DNA of 64,000 bases, from positions 62,001 through 126,000 of the forward strand of contig NZ_ARYJ01000007.1 in assembly GCF_000685215.1 (NCBI RefSeq), given 5' to 3'. Under the pieces are notes generated by a model. The model was not told the origin of the DNA. It did not search any database and saw only the letters and a program-made list of their open reading frames with translations. Each line of letters starts with the position of its first letter. Position 1 is the first letter of the stretch. Origin of the DNA: Hyphomonas jannaschiana VP2 (GTDB lineage: Bacteria > Pseudomonadota > Alphaproteobacteria > Caulobacterales > Hyphomonadaceae). Shown piece by piece: positions 56,242 to 64,000 of this stretch. Made by a program: the position numbers and the translations under genes.

Positions 56242-58098
56242 CTAGTCCCAACCGCAGGACTGGCCTTTGTTCTGTTCGTCCAGATATTCGGTCAAGGGCT
56301 CGAAATACTCGACCATGGCGCTGGCATCCATCTCACGCGTGCCGGTGAATTTCTCCAGCGTTTCCGGCCATGGGCGGGACATGCCGGCTTCCAGCATTTC
56401 GTTGAAGCGTTCCCCGACTTCCTTGTTGCCGTAGATCGAACAGCGGTGGAGCGGGCCTTCCCACCCGGCCTGCTCGCAAGCGGCCTTGTGGAACTGGAAC
56501 TGCATCACGAAGGAAAGGAAATAGCGCAGGTAAGGTGTATTTCCGGGGATGTGATACTTGGCACCAGGGTCAAAGGCGTCAGCCGGGCGCGATGCGGGCG
56601 GAACGATGCCCTGGTTTTTCAGGCGCAGGTCCCACCAGGCTTTGTTATAGTCTTCAGGCGGTGTCGTGCCGTTCAGAACGTCCCATCGCCAGCTGTCGAC
56701 CGTCAGCGCGAAGGGCAGGAAGGCGATCTTGTCGAGCGCGGTCTGCATCAGCAGCGCCGTATCGGCGTCCGGGCCGGGCTTCTCTTCTTCGCTGATCAGG
56801 CCAATCTGCTCCAGATATTCCGGCGTGATCGACAGGGCGATGAAATCCCCGATCGCCTCGTGGAAGCCGTCATGAGCGCCATTCTTGTAGAGGTAAGGCT
56901 GGTCCTTGTAGGCGCGCTGGTAGAAATTGTGGCCGAGCTCGTGGTGGACCGTGAAGAAGTCTTCCGAATTCACCTCGGTGCACATCTTGATGCGCACGTC
57001 TTCTTCGTCGTCCAGGTCCCAGGCAGAGGCGTGGCAGACGACTTCCTTGCCTTCCGGACGCACGATCATGGAGCGCTCCCAGAAGGTTTCCGGCAGCGGC
57101 TCCAGACCGAGTGATGTAAAGAAGCCTTCGCCGGTCTCGACCATTTTGATCGGGGTGTAACCCTGTTCGTTCAGCCGGGTCGTCAGGTCATAGCTGACCG
57201 GTGCTGTGTCCGGCTTCACGATGTCATAGATCGAAGACCATTGCTGGGCCCACATATTGCCGAGCAGGTCTGCTCGGATGGGGCCGGTCGCCGGCTGAAC
57301 ATCATCGCCATATTGCGCGTTCAGCTTGGTGCGGGCGTAGCAGTGCAGGTCTTTGTAAAGCGGCTCGACCTGGCTCCATAGCCGCTGGACTTCGGCTTCC
57401 ATCTCTTCGGGCGGCATGTCGTAATTGGACAGCCACATCTTATCCAGCGTGGGGTAGCCGAGCTCCTGCGCGCCCTCATTGGCGAGCTCGACCATCTTGG
57501 CGTAATTATCCTTCATCGGCGGTGAGACGGTGCGCCAGCCTTCCCAGACCGCTTTCAGTTCTTCCGGATCGCGGGAGGTTTCGATGATCGTGGACGCCTG
57601 GTCCAGATTGATCATCTCGCCTTTGTATTCGAACTTGCCCTTGCCATAGGTGGAGCTGAGATCGGTTGTGATCGCAGACAGCTCTTCTGCGGCGCCTTCG
57701 CGGGACGGGGCAGGAATAGTGATACCGCTGCGCAGGATGCGGATCTTGCGGGCAACATCATAGGGCATGATGTCGACATCATATTTCTTCGACTCGTTGG
57801 CGAGCGAGACGGCGAGTTTGGTCATCTTCGCGCCGGCTTCAGCAGCAGCGGCGTCGGTCTCGTCCGTGATGTTGGTTTCGTTGGCCCAGTAGGCGAGGGC
57901 TGTGACCTTGCTGAGTGCGGCGAGTTCAGCTTCTGCACGGGCAACGAAGGCGGTTGCCTCGGCGATCTCGGCAGCCGTTTCATCTACCTCAGGTGCTGTA
58001 ACGACAGTTTCTTCCCCCTCGGGCGTCGTACCTGCTGCACAGGCTGTCATGGCAGCACAAAGCGCGACGATGCTGGCGGAAAGGGTGATTCTTCTCAT
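56242..58098 (-). CDS. M2 family peptidyl-dipeptidase lipoprotein
   Basis: A 618-residue zinc peptidase of the angiotensin-converting-enzyme family. The N-terminus MRRITLSASIVALCAAMTACAAG is a lipoprotein signal with lipobox MTAC, so it is anchored to a periplasmic face. The zinc motif HHELGHNFYQ lies near residue 390, followed by the third ligand glutamate in DGFHEAIGD about 25 residues later. The start has AGGAGAT upstream. It lies between bolA and grxD on the same strand. Confidence 0.92.
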   Translation of the reverse strand: MRRITLSASIVALCAAMTACAAGTTPEGEETVVTAPEVDETAAEIAEATAFVARAEAELAALSKVTALAYWANETNITDETDAAAAEAGAKMTKLAVSLANESKKYDVDIMPYDVARKIRILRSGITIPAPSREGAAEELSAITTDLSSTYGKGKFEYKGEMINLDQASTIIETSRDPEELKAVWEGWRTVSPPMKDNYAKMVELANEGAQELGYPTLDKMWLSNYDMPPEEMEAEVQRLWSQVEPLYKDLHCYARTKLNAQYGDDVQPATGPIRADLLGNMWAQQWSSIYDIVKPDTAPVSYDLTTRLNEQGYTPIKMVETGEGFFTSLGLEPLPETFWERSMIVRPEGKEVVCHASAWDLDDEEDVRIKMCTEVNSEDFFTVHHELGHNFYQRAYKDQPYLYKNGAHDGFHEAIGDFIALSITPEYLEQIGLISEEEKPGPDADTALLMQTALDKIAFLPFALTVDSWRWDVLNGTTPPEDYNKAWWDLRLKNQGIVPPASRPADAFDPGAKYHIPGNTPYLRYFLSFVMQFQFHKAACEQAGWEGPLHRCSIYGNKEVGERFNEMLEAGMSRPWPETLEKFTGTREMDASAMVEYFEPLTEYLDEQNKGQSCGWD

Positions 58099-58166
58099 GG
58101 ACGATCTCCTCAATTTGTGCGGAGAAGACCGTGAACCCTTCGTAAGGTCAATCTGCGGGCTGTGTG

Positions 58167-58397
58167 TCAGGGCGCGCGGGTCTTTAGGGCGAGCGCGTGG
58201 AGTTCGCCGCCCATCTTTCCCTTCAGCGCCGCATAGACCAGCTGGTGCTGTTTCACCCGCGGAATACCGGCGAATTGCGGGCTGACGATCTCGGCCTGCC
58301 AATGGTCATTGTCGCCCGCGAGATCGGTGAGAATGATTTCAGCCTCCGGGAAAGCTTCGGTCAGGTGCTCCATCAGAATTTCGCGCGACATGCCCAT
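58167..58397 (-). CDS. BolA family protein
   Basis: A 76-residue BolA/IbaG-type protein; the start ATG 58397 (MGMSREILMEHL) follows GAGGAG. It shows the BolA fold signature with DNDHWQAEIVSPQFAG and IPRVKQHQLVYAALKGKMG, the latter containing the conserved His that co-ligates a shared cluster with a monothiol glutaredoxin. The partner GrxD is 2 kb away with the M2 peptidase between. Confidence 0.92.
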   Translation of the reverse strand: MGMSREILMEHLTEAFPEAEIILTDLAGDNDHWQAEIVSPQFAGIPRVKQHQLVYAALKGKMGGELHALALKTRAP

Positions 58398-58523
58398 GGG
58401 GTTCTCCTCACAATCCGGGTTCACTTGGGCTGCTGAGGTCAGCCCGTCAAGCGCGACAGTGGATGCCTTGCACCTGATTGAGGGGGCTTCTAGCGTCCGG
58501 CTTCAGATTCAGCGGAGTTCTCA

Positions 58524-59546
58524 ATGAGAAAACAGGTTTGGACGATTGCCGCGGGGCTCTTTGCCTTCCTGGCCTTAGCATTGGTCTGGTATCTGAACAC
58601 GCCCAAGGATCCTCCACAGCAGACGATAGCACTCCCGCAATCTGACTATGTCGACGCGGGTGAGCTGCTGCATCTCACGGAACTCCTGTCGAATGATGCG
58701 TTGGAGGGGCGTCTGATCGGCACGCCTGGCAATGAGGCCGCGAGAGGATTTCTGCGGAAGCGGTTTGAAACGCTGCGCCTGACGAAAATCGGCAATTCCT
58801 ACGAACACCCTTTCACGATCCTGCCACCACCGGAGTCCGACAGCGACCAGCCGATCCAGGGCGTGAATCTTCTGGGGCTCGTCGAGGGGCAAAATCCCGG
58901 AGACGGCAGGATGCTCGTAATCTCCGCGCACTATGACCATCTCGGCATTGTAGATGGCGAAATCTACAATGGAGCAGACGACAATGCCTCCGGCGTAGCA
59001 TCGCTCATTGCGGTGGCGGACTGGTTCAGCCGGCACACGCCACAGCACGACATTCTCTTCGCCCTGGTCGATGGAGAGGAAGAGGGTCAATTAGGCGCGC
59101 GCGCTCTGATCCGGTCCGGAGAGGTCGATCTCTCCCGTATCGCGCTGAACCTCAACTTCGACATGGTAAGCCGCTCCGACAAGGACGAGCTGTATGCTTC
59201 CGGCACCTACCATTATCCGGGGCTGGCCCCGCTTGTTGAAAACGTCGCAGCCAATTCGCGTGTGACTTTGTTGATGGGCCATGACCGGCCGGAGCAGGGG
59301 CCGGACGACTGGACAAGCCTGTCGGACCAGGCGGCCTTTCATGATGCTGGTATTCCATTCATCTATTTCGGTGTGGAGGACCATTCGGACTATCATAAGC
59401 CAACGGATGATTATGATGCGATCCCTATGGGGTTCTTTGTCCATTCAGCAGAGACGCTGGTCATGGCCGCCATCGCGGCAGATCAGTCGCTGGATGAGCT
59501 CGACATGACTGCCCGGCCAGTCGAAGGGTCCCTTTCCTCCGAATAA
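58524..59546 (+). CDS. M28 family zinc aminopeptidase, membrane-anchored
   Basis: A 340-residue M28 peptidase with an N-terminal helix (7-24) that is either a signal anchor or uncleaved signal. Metal ligands: His and first Asp in SAHYDHLG near residue 132, bridging Asp in NGADDNASG near 151, Glu pair in DGEEEGQLGA near 185, Asp in NFDMVSR, and the last His in DHSDYHKPTDDYD. The domain is complete. It is divergent from bolA. After its stop, ACCGAA/TTCGGT makes only a weak hairpin (59562-59576). Confidence 0.9.
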   Translation: MRKQVWTIAAGLFAFLALALVWYLNTPKDPPQQTIALPQSDYVDAGELLHLTELLSNDALEGRLIGTPGNEAARGFLRKRFETLRLTKIGNSYEHPFTILPPPESDSDQPIQGVNLLGLVEGQNPGDGRMLVISAHYDHLGIVDGEIYNGADDNASGVASLIAVADWFSRHTPQHDILFALVDGEEEGQLGARALIRSGEVDLSRIALNLNFDMVSRSDKDELYASGTYHYPGLAPLVENVAANSRVTLLMGHDRPEQGPDDWTSLSDQAAFHDAGIPFIYFGVEDHSDYHKPTDDYDAIPMGFFVHSAETLVMAAIAADQSLDELDMTARPVEGSLSSE

Positions 59547-59825
59547 GCATTTCAGGACTTAACCGAAGGTTTCGGTATCTTAATCTGCTTACGTATTTTC
59601 GTTATTTTATTGATTTCGACGCAGTCGCGGAAAAATCACAGCAGCAAACCACGGTAAGTACTGAATTATTTCCAATCAATGGAATGTCGATGGAACCGTG
59701 TTTTCTCCACAACAGATGTGCTTTCCCTAAATCCGAAAGGAACGCTCTCGATCCACCGCCGTTGGACCATCATCCCTGTCGTACTGGCGGGATGAACAAA
59801 TCCAAATTTTCTGGAAGGAGAAATC

Positions 59826-60434
59826 ATGCTGAAGTACATTCTGGCAGCAACAGTCGCCACAGGTATCGCAGGTGCAGCCGCCGCACAGGAAAACGGCCTC
59901 TATCTCGAAGGCGGCTACCAATATCTTGAGATTGAGCCCGATGGGGCAGACAGCGGCGTCGACACCAACGCAATTGGGGCACGCCTCGGCTATCAGTTCA
60001 ATCCGGTTTTCAGCATCGAGGGTGAGCTGGCTTCCGGCATCGATGACGGGGAATTCGACTACAATGTTGACGAAGACTCATTCAATCTCGACGACAACAA
60101 TGATGGCGACTTTAACGATCTGATCGCAGCTTCTGGCGACATCGGCCTGAACTACCTGGTCGGCCTGTACGGCAAAGCGGAAGTTCCGTTGACGGACCGA
60201 CTTGATGTCTACGGTCGCGCCGGCTATGCCTATGTCGATCTTGATGCATCGATCCAGACGCCTGGTGGCACAACCCTGACGACGATTGAAGATGCCGAAG
60301 AAGGTCCGGCCTTCGGTGCTGGTCTCAGCTATGACCTGACGGAGAACGTCTACCTGAAAGGTGACTACACCTACTATTCGTTCGAAGATACCGATACGAA
60401 TGGCGTAATGCTGGGCGTCGGCTATAAGTTCTGA
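59826..60434 (+). CDS. Outer-membrane beta-barrel protein, OmpA-like porin type
   Basis: A 202-residue exported barrel. The signal peptide ends GAAAA/QENG near residue 20; alternating strands such as LYLEGGYQYLEI, GARLGYQFNPVFSIEGEL, YLVGLYGKAEVPL and AGLSYDLTENVYLKGDYTYYSF give about eight strands, and the last residue is Phe (GVGYKF), as in barrel proteins. The acidic loop DEDSFNLDDNNDGDFND near 70-90 resembles a calcium-binding loop. AAGGAG precedes the start, and the 279-base upstream region is AT-rich and probably holds a strong promoter. Confidence 0.88.
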   Translation: MLKYILAATVATGIAGAAAAQENGLYLEGGYQYLEIEPDGADSGVDTNAIGARLGYQFNPVFSIEGELASGIDDGEFDYNVDEDSFNLDDNNDGDFNDLIAASGDIGLNYLVGLYGKAEVPLTDRLDVYGRAGYAYVDLDASIQTPGGTTLTTIEDAEEGPAFGAGLSYDLTENVYLKGDYTYYSFEDTDTNGVMLGVGYKF

Positions 60435-60465
60435 TCAGCACCTGATCTGAAGAGCCAGACTGCGG

Positions 60466-60497
60466 AACCCTCTCCGATGTAAATCGGGGAGGGTTTC
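60466..60497 (+). terminator. Rho-independent terminator of the barrel gene
   Basis: AACCCTCTCCGAT pairs with ATCGGGGAGGGTT over 13 positions with one G-T pair around a GTAAA loop. The stem ends in TTTC on the plus strand, between the barrel gene and the convergent purL stop. Confidence 0.75.
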
Positions 60498-60503
60498 TGC
60501 ATT

Positions 60504-62765
60504 CTAGTCGACCGAATTCATATAGGCCGGAAGCCAACCTTCATACGCTTCGCGGAGCGAGGAGAGTGTAATGGAGAATTCCTTGCCATTTTCGTCCAAA
60601 CCAGTTTTGAGGACGATGCTGTCGCCGCCGAACTTGCCCAGCTCGGTAAGCAGGAAGCCTTCGGATTCCCATGCACGGACCTGGTCTTCATTCGCAGCAA
60701 TCAGGTAGCGGCCCTGATCTTCACCAAAAAATCCGAGGTCAGCGCGATTGTCTTCCGGCTGGCAGCCCGGCATGAGCTTGACGCCGCAGGCAGATGCCAT
60801 GGCCATCTCCGCTGCCGCGCACGCAATGCCGCCATCGCTGACATCGTGAACCGCATTGGCCAGACCGCTTTGAATCAGGCTGCGGACAAATCCGCCAAGA
60901 CGCACTTCTTCAGCCAGTTTCACAGGCGGAGGGGCCCCAGCTTCCTCACCTTTGAGGCCAAGGATAACGCGCGCGTACAGAGAGGCTCCAAGGGCGCCTT
61001 CGGTCGCGCCGATGACGTAGAGCGCGTCACCAGGTTGTGCGCCTTTTAGGGTGGCTGTTTTAGAGAGATCTTCGATCAGCCCGACGCCGCCGACAACAGG
61101 CGTTGGCGGAATCGCAACGCCATCGGTCTCATTGTAGAGGGAGACGTTTCCGGAGACGACCGGGAAGTCGAGTTTCCGGCAGGCCTCAGCCATGCCTTCA
61201 ATGGCTTTCACGATGTAGCCCATCGTGTTCGGCTTTTCCGGGTTTCCGAAATTGAGATTGTCCGTGATCGCAATCGGTATTGCGCCGACTGCGGAAAGAT
61301 TCCGGTAGGCCTCTGCCACAACAGCTTTGCCGCCTTCATACGGGTCGGCCGCGACATAGTGCGGATTACAGTCAGAGCAGATGGCGAGCGCTTTGTTCGT
61401 TTCGTGAATACGTACGATGGCTGCATCACCGCCGGATTGTGACGAGTCAATCGTATCGCCCATCACATGGCGGTCATACTGTTCCCAGACCCAGCGCTTG
61501 GAGGCCATGTCGGGGCAGGACATCAGTTGGACCAGGACAGCGCCATAATCCTCCGGCTCCGGATATTTTATTATGTCCAATGGGGCGCGTTTCGGCGGCT
61601 CGTTCCAGGGACGATCATAGTTTGGCGCATCATCTGCGAGGGGTGCGACCGGAATGTCGCAAACCACTTTGCCGAATTGCTTCAGCACGAGATGACCCGT
61701 GTCGGTGGTGACACCGATCACTTCCGCATCGAGGTCGTACTTGTCGAAAATCGCCTTGGCGACGTCCACTTTACCGGGCTTCAGCACCATGAGCATGCGC
61801 TCCTGGCTTTCCGACAGCATGATTTCGTAGGCGGTCATGCCTTCTTCGCGCTGGGGAACCTTGTCCAGGTCCATCTCCACGCCAATGCCACCCTTGTCGG
61901 CCATTTCGACGGAGGAGGAGGTAAGGCCGGCAGCCCCCATATCCTGAATGGCCTGAATGGCGTCCGTTGCCATCAGTTCGAGACAGGCCTCGATCAGTAG
62001 CTTTTCCGTAAACGGATCACCGACCTGAACAGTAGGGCGCTTTTCTTCATCGCCTTCCGAGAATTCAGCCGACGCCATCGTGGCGCCATGGATACCGTCC
62101 CGTCCGGTCTTGGAGCCAACATAAAATATCGGATTGCCAGGCGTTGCGCCGCGGGCATAGAAAATCTTGTCCTGATCTGCGAGGCCGACAGCCATCGCAT
62201 TGACGAGGATGTTGCCGTTATAGCCTTCATCGAATTGGGTTTCACCCGCGACCGTCGGCACGCCGACGCAGTTACCGTATCCGCCGATGCCTGCGACAAC
62301 ACCTGCGACGAGACTGCGGGTCTTGGGGTGGTCCGGAGAGCCGAAGCGCAGGGCGTTCACGAGTGCGATTGGCCGCGCGCCCATCGTGAAAACATCCCGC
62401 AGAATGCCGCCGACCCCGGTCGCCGCACCCTGATAGGGTTCAATATAGGACGGGTGGTTGTGGCTCTCCATCTTGAAGATGGCTGCCTGTCCGTCACCGA
62501 TGTCGATCACGCCCGCATTCTCGCCCGGCCCCTGGATCACCCGGTCGTTCTTGGTCGGGAATTTGGACAGGTGACGGCGGGACGATTTGTAGGAGCAGTG
62601 CTCCGACCACATCACCGAGTAGATGCCCAATTCAACCAGATTAGGCTTTCGGTTCAGGCGTGTGACGAGCCGGTCCCACTCGTCTGCCTTGATGCCATGT
62701 TCCAGGCCGGCAGCTTCGTCCTGCTCGGCGGTGAGATGGTCGAGGATTGCAGTCGTATCGGTCAT
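60504..62765 (-). CDS. purL: Phosphoribosylformylglycinamidine synthase II
   Basis: A 753-residue small-type PurL, which with PurQ and PurS converts FGAR to FGAM. The catalytic start [19 protein letters not shown] near residue 48 holds the conserved His; [23 protein letters not shown] binds ATP and magnesium; the second repeat has [13 protein letters not shown] and [12 protein letters not shown]. The absence of a glutaminase domain makes the purS and purQ genes necessary elsewhere. Confidence 0.97.
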   Translation of the reverse strand: MTDTTAILDHLTAEQDEAAGLEHGIKADEWDRLVTRLNRKPNLVELGIYSVMWSEHCSYKSSRRHLSKFPTKNDRVIQGPGENAGVIDIGDGQAAIFKMESHNHPSYIEPYQGAATGVGGILRDVFTMGARPIALVNALRFGSPDHPKTRSLVAGVVAGIGGYGNCVGVPTVAGETQFDEGYNGNILVNAMAVGLADQDKIFYARGATPGNPIFYVGSKTGRDGIHGATMASAEFSEGDEEKRPTVQVGDPFTEKLLIEACLELMATDAIQAIQDMGAAGLTSSSVEMADKGGIGVEMDLDKVPQREEGMTAYEIMLSESQERMLMVLKPGKVDVAKAIFDKYDLDAEVIGVTTDTGHLVLKQFGKVVCDIPVAPLADDAPNYDRPWNEPPKRAPLDIIKYPEPEDYGAVLVQLMSCPDMASKRWVWEQYDRHVMGDTIDSSQSGGDAAIVRIHETNKALAICSDCNPHYVAADPYEGGKAVVAEAYRNLSAVGAIPIAITDNLNFGNPEKPNTMGYIVKAIEGMAEACRKLDFPVVSGNVSLYNETDGVAIPPTPVVGGVGLIEDLSKTATLKGAQPGDALYVIGATEGALGASLYARVILGLKGEEAGAPPPVKLAEEVRLGGFVRSLIQSGLANAVHDVSDGGIACAAAEMAMASACGVKLMPGCQPEDNRADLGFFGEDQGRYLIAANEDQVRAWESEGFLLTELGKFGGDSIVLKTGLDENGKEFSITLSSLREAYEGWLPAYMNSVD

Positions 62766-62845
62766 GGCCGGGCTTTAGCGGCAAATGCCACGAGTCGCCA
62801 GCGTCTATTGCCATCAAACTGGTCGCTGACCTGAGATAAGGCCCG

Positions 62846-62881
62846 AATAAGAAATGGGCCCGCCCAAAAAGGCAGGCCCAT
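62846..62881 (-). terminator. Rho-independent terminator of the third TonB receptor
   Basis: On the minus strand ATGGGCCTGCC pairs with GGCGGGCCCAT over 11 positions (one T-G) around TTTTTG, followed by TTCTTATT. It lies 43 bases past the receptor stop. Confidence 0.75.
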
Positions 62882-62924
62882 CTCAAATTTAATCCGCTAT
62901 CCGGCAGAACACCGGAGGCGCTGC

Positions 62925-64000
62925 TTACCAGTTATAGCTGGCGCGGGCGTAAACAAAGCGGCCCGAGAAGCCGTAGGGGCTGCGGCTGGAATACGGGAAG
63001 ATGCCGTTGAAGTTCAGGCCATCCGGCGTCATCGTCGGATACTCGTCAAGCAGGTTGTCTGCACCGACCCCAACGCTGAACTTGTCAGTGACGTTGAAGT
63101 TCACAGACGCATCGATGATCCAGTCGGCATCCAACGTGAAGTCGTTAGACGGGGTGTTCGACGGAACCAGAACTTCACCGAAGCGCGTTGCGCGCAGGAC
63201 GAAATCAGCCTGCTGGTAGGTGTAGTTACCGGCAAGGATGAACTTCGTTTCCGGGGCACTCTCTTCCAGGGTCAGCGTGTTGGAGCGGCTGAACAGGGTC
63301 AGATCCGGAATAACCGTGTTGTCTGGAACGTGCGTGACTTCCGTTTTCGAGTAGTTGAACGCTGCAGAGGCGTCGAGCGAGCCCATGTCGCCAAAGTCGA
63401 ACGCATACTTCGTCACGATGTCGACACCCTTGGATTCGGTCTCGATACCGTTCTGGAAGAAACGGACGCGCTGAACGCCCGTCACACCGGCAGCAGCGAG
63501 AACGGCATCAACGTCATCACCACCCAGGTTTTCCGTCAGGAAGATCTGGTCGTCGATGTTGATCTGATAGGCATCAATCGTGACAAACCAGTCATTGGTC
63601 GGTGTCAGAACGAGACCGAGCGAGTAGCTGGTCGATTCTTCGGCGTCCAGTTGGCCGCCACCAAGTGCGACAGCGGCTGGCGACGTGGCCGGGAAGGTCC
63701 CGACTTCAAACGGCACACCATCAATGAAGTTGGTGGAGATAGCCGTGAAGTACTGCTGCTGCAGGCTTGGTGCGCGGAAGCCCGTCGAGATAGCGCCGCG
63801 AACTGCAACCTGGTCGGTGAAGTCGTAGCGGCCGGCAAGCTTGCCGGTCACGGCGTCACCAAAGTCAGAATAGTCTTCGTAACGGACAGCTGCAGATAGC
63901 AGGGTCTGTGCGTTCGGCACCCACTCGACTTCACCGTAGATGCTGGCAGCATCGCGGCTGACGTCAACTTCGGATTCCGGCGTGAAGCCCGGGAAAACCT
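62925..64000 (-). CDS. TonB-dependent receptor, N-terminus outside window
   Basis: The last 357 residues of an outer-membrane receptor; the gene enters from the right edge in an open frame (the in-frame GTG at 63920 is internal). Barrel strands and family stretches such as YEDYSDFGDAVTGKLAGRYDF in pieces, GAISTGFRAPSLQQQYF, NLLDEYPTM and SRSPYGFSGRFVYARASYNW at the C-terminus are clear. The closing residue is Trp rather than the usual Phe, still an aromatic. The style matches the siderophore/sugar class of large TonB receptors with the YSDFG segment; the ligand is unknown. Confidence 0.9.
   Translation of the reverse strand, partial: VFPGFTPESEVDVSRDAASIYGEVEWVPNAQTLLSAAVRYEDYSDFGDAVTGKLAGRYDFTDQVAVRGAISTGFRAPSLQQQYFTAISTNFIDGVPFEVGTFPATSPAAVALGGGQLDAEESTSYSLGLVLTPTNDWFVTIDAYQINIDDQIFLTENLGGDDVDAVLAAAGVTGVQRVRFFQNGIETESKGVDIVTKYAFDFGDMGSLDASAAFNYSKTEVTHVPDNTVIPDLTLFSRSNTLTLEESAPETKFILAGNYTYQQADFVLRATRFGEVLVPSNTPSNDFTLDADWIIDASVNFNVTDKFSVGVGADNLLDEYPTMTPDGLNFNGIFPYSSRSPYGFSGRFVYARASYNW

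Overview
The window looks like one contig of an alphaproteobacterium, most likely from the Hyphomonadaceae or a close relative in the Caulobacterales. The evidence is the bacterial NDUFA12 subunit, HdaA, the clusters aroQ-accB-accC-aat and DUF2066-hdaA-ppk-ppx-rnd-aspS, and the abundance of TonB-dependent receptors. This placement rests on recalled gene order and protein style; no search was run. GC is moderately high and coding is dense, with many one- to four-base overlaps between genes.

Layout. Positions 1-13 kb hold housekeeping genes: LptG (cut by the window edge) and LptF, leucyl aminopeptidase, HolC, a PhnA-domain protein, Ndk, PurN/PurM, a secreted DUF2066 protein translationally coupled to an HdaA-like replication regulator, then PPK1, PPX and RNase D. 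Positions 13-25 kb hold AspRS, a pentapeptide-repeat protein, a catalytically stripped relative of B12-dependent ribonucleotide reductase, NDUFA12-MlaD-DUF2155, Aat, AccC/AccB/AroQ, ThiS/ThiG, a 2-oxoglutarate oxygenase and tRNA-Ser(GCT). Positions 25.4-33.7 kb form an accessory uptake locus: FecI-type sigma factor, FecR anti-sigma, a TonB receptor, a secreted PLP enzyme and a second TonB receptor with the STN signalling domain.

Positions 33.9-47.6 kb hold a complete Pfa-type (polyunsaturated fatty acid/secondary lipid) synthase: a phosphopantetheinyl transferase facing PfaD, PfaA (KS-AT-ACP-ACP), a ketoreductase reading frame, and a PfaC-like giant (KS-CLF-AT-DH-DH). PfaA ends at an in-frame T TTT TTT heptamer followed six bases later by a possible 8-bp stem. 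A -1 slip there would join PfaA to the ketoreductase and recreate the classical KS-AT-ACP-KR PfaA. This is the most interesting signal in the window, although a one-base error in the T run would look the same.

Positions 48-64 kb hold an SDR, ribosomal protein S4, PPK2, two GIN-domain (DUF2807) proteins behind a long palindromic operator-like site, a GlxA-type regulator with a divergent DJ-1/PfpI protein, RimO, GrxD, an M2 peptidase, BolA, an M28 peptidase, an outer-membrane beta-barrel protein, PurL and the C-terminal part of a third TonB receptor cut by the window end.
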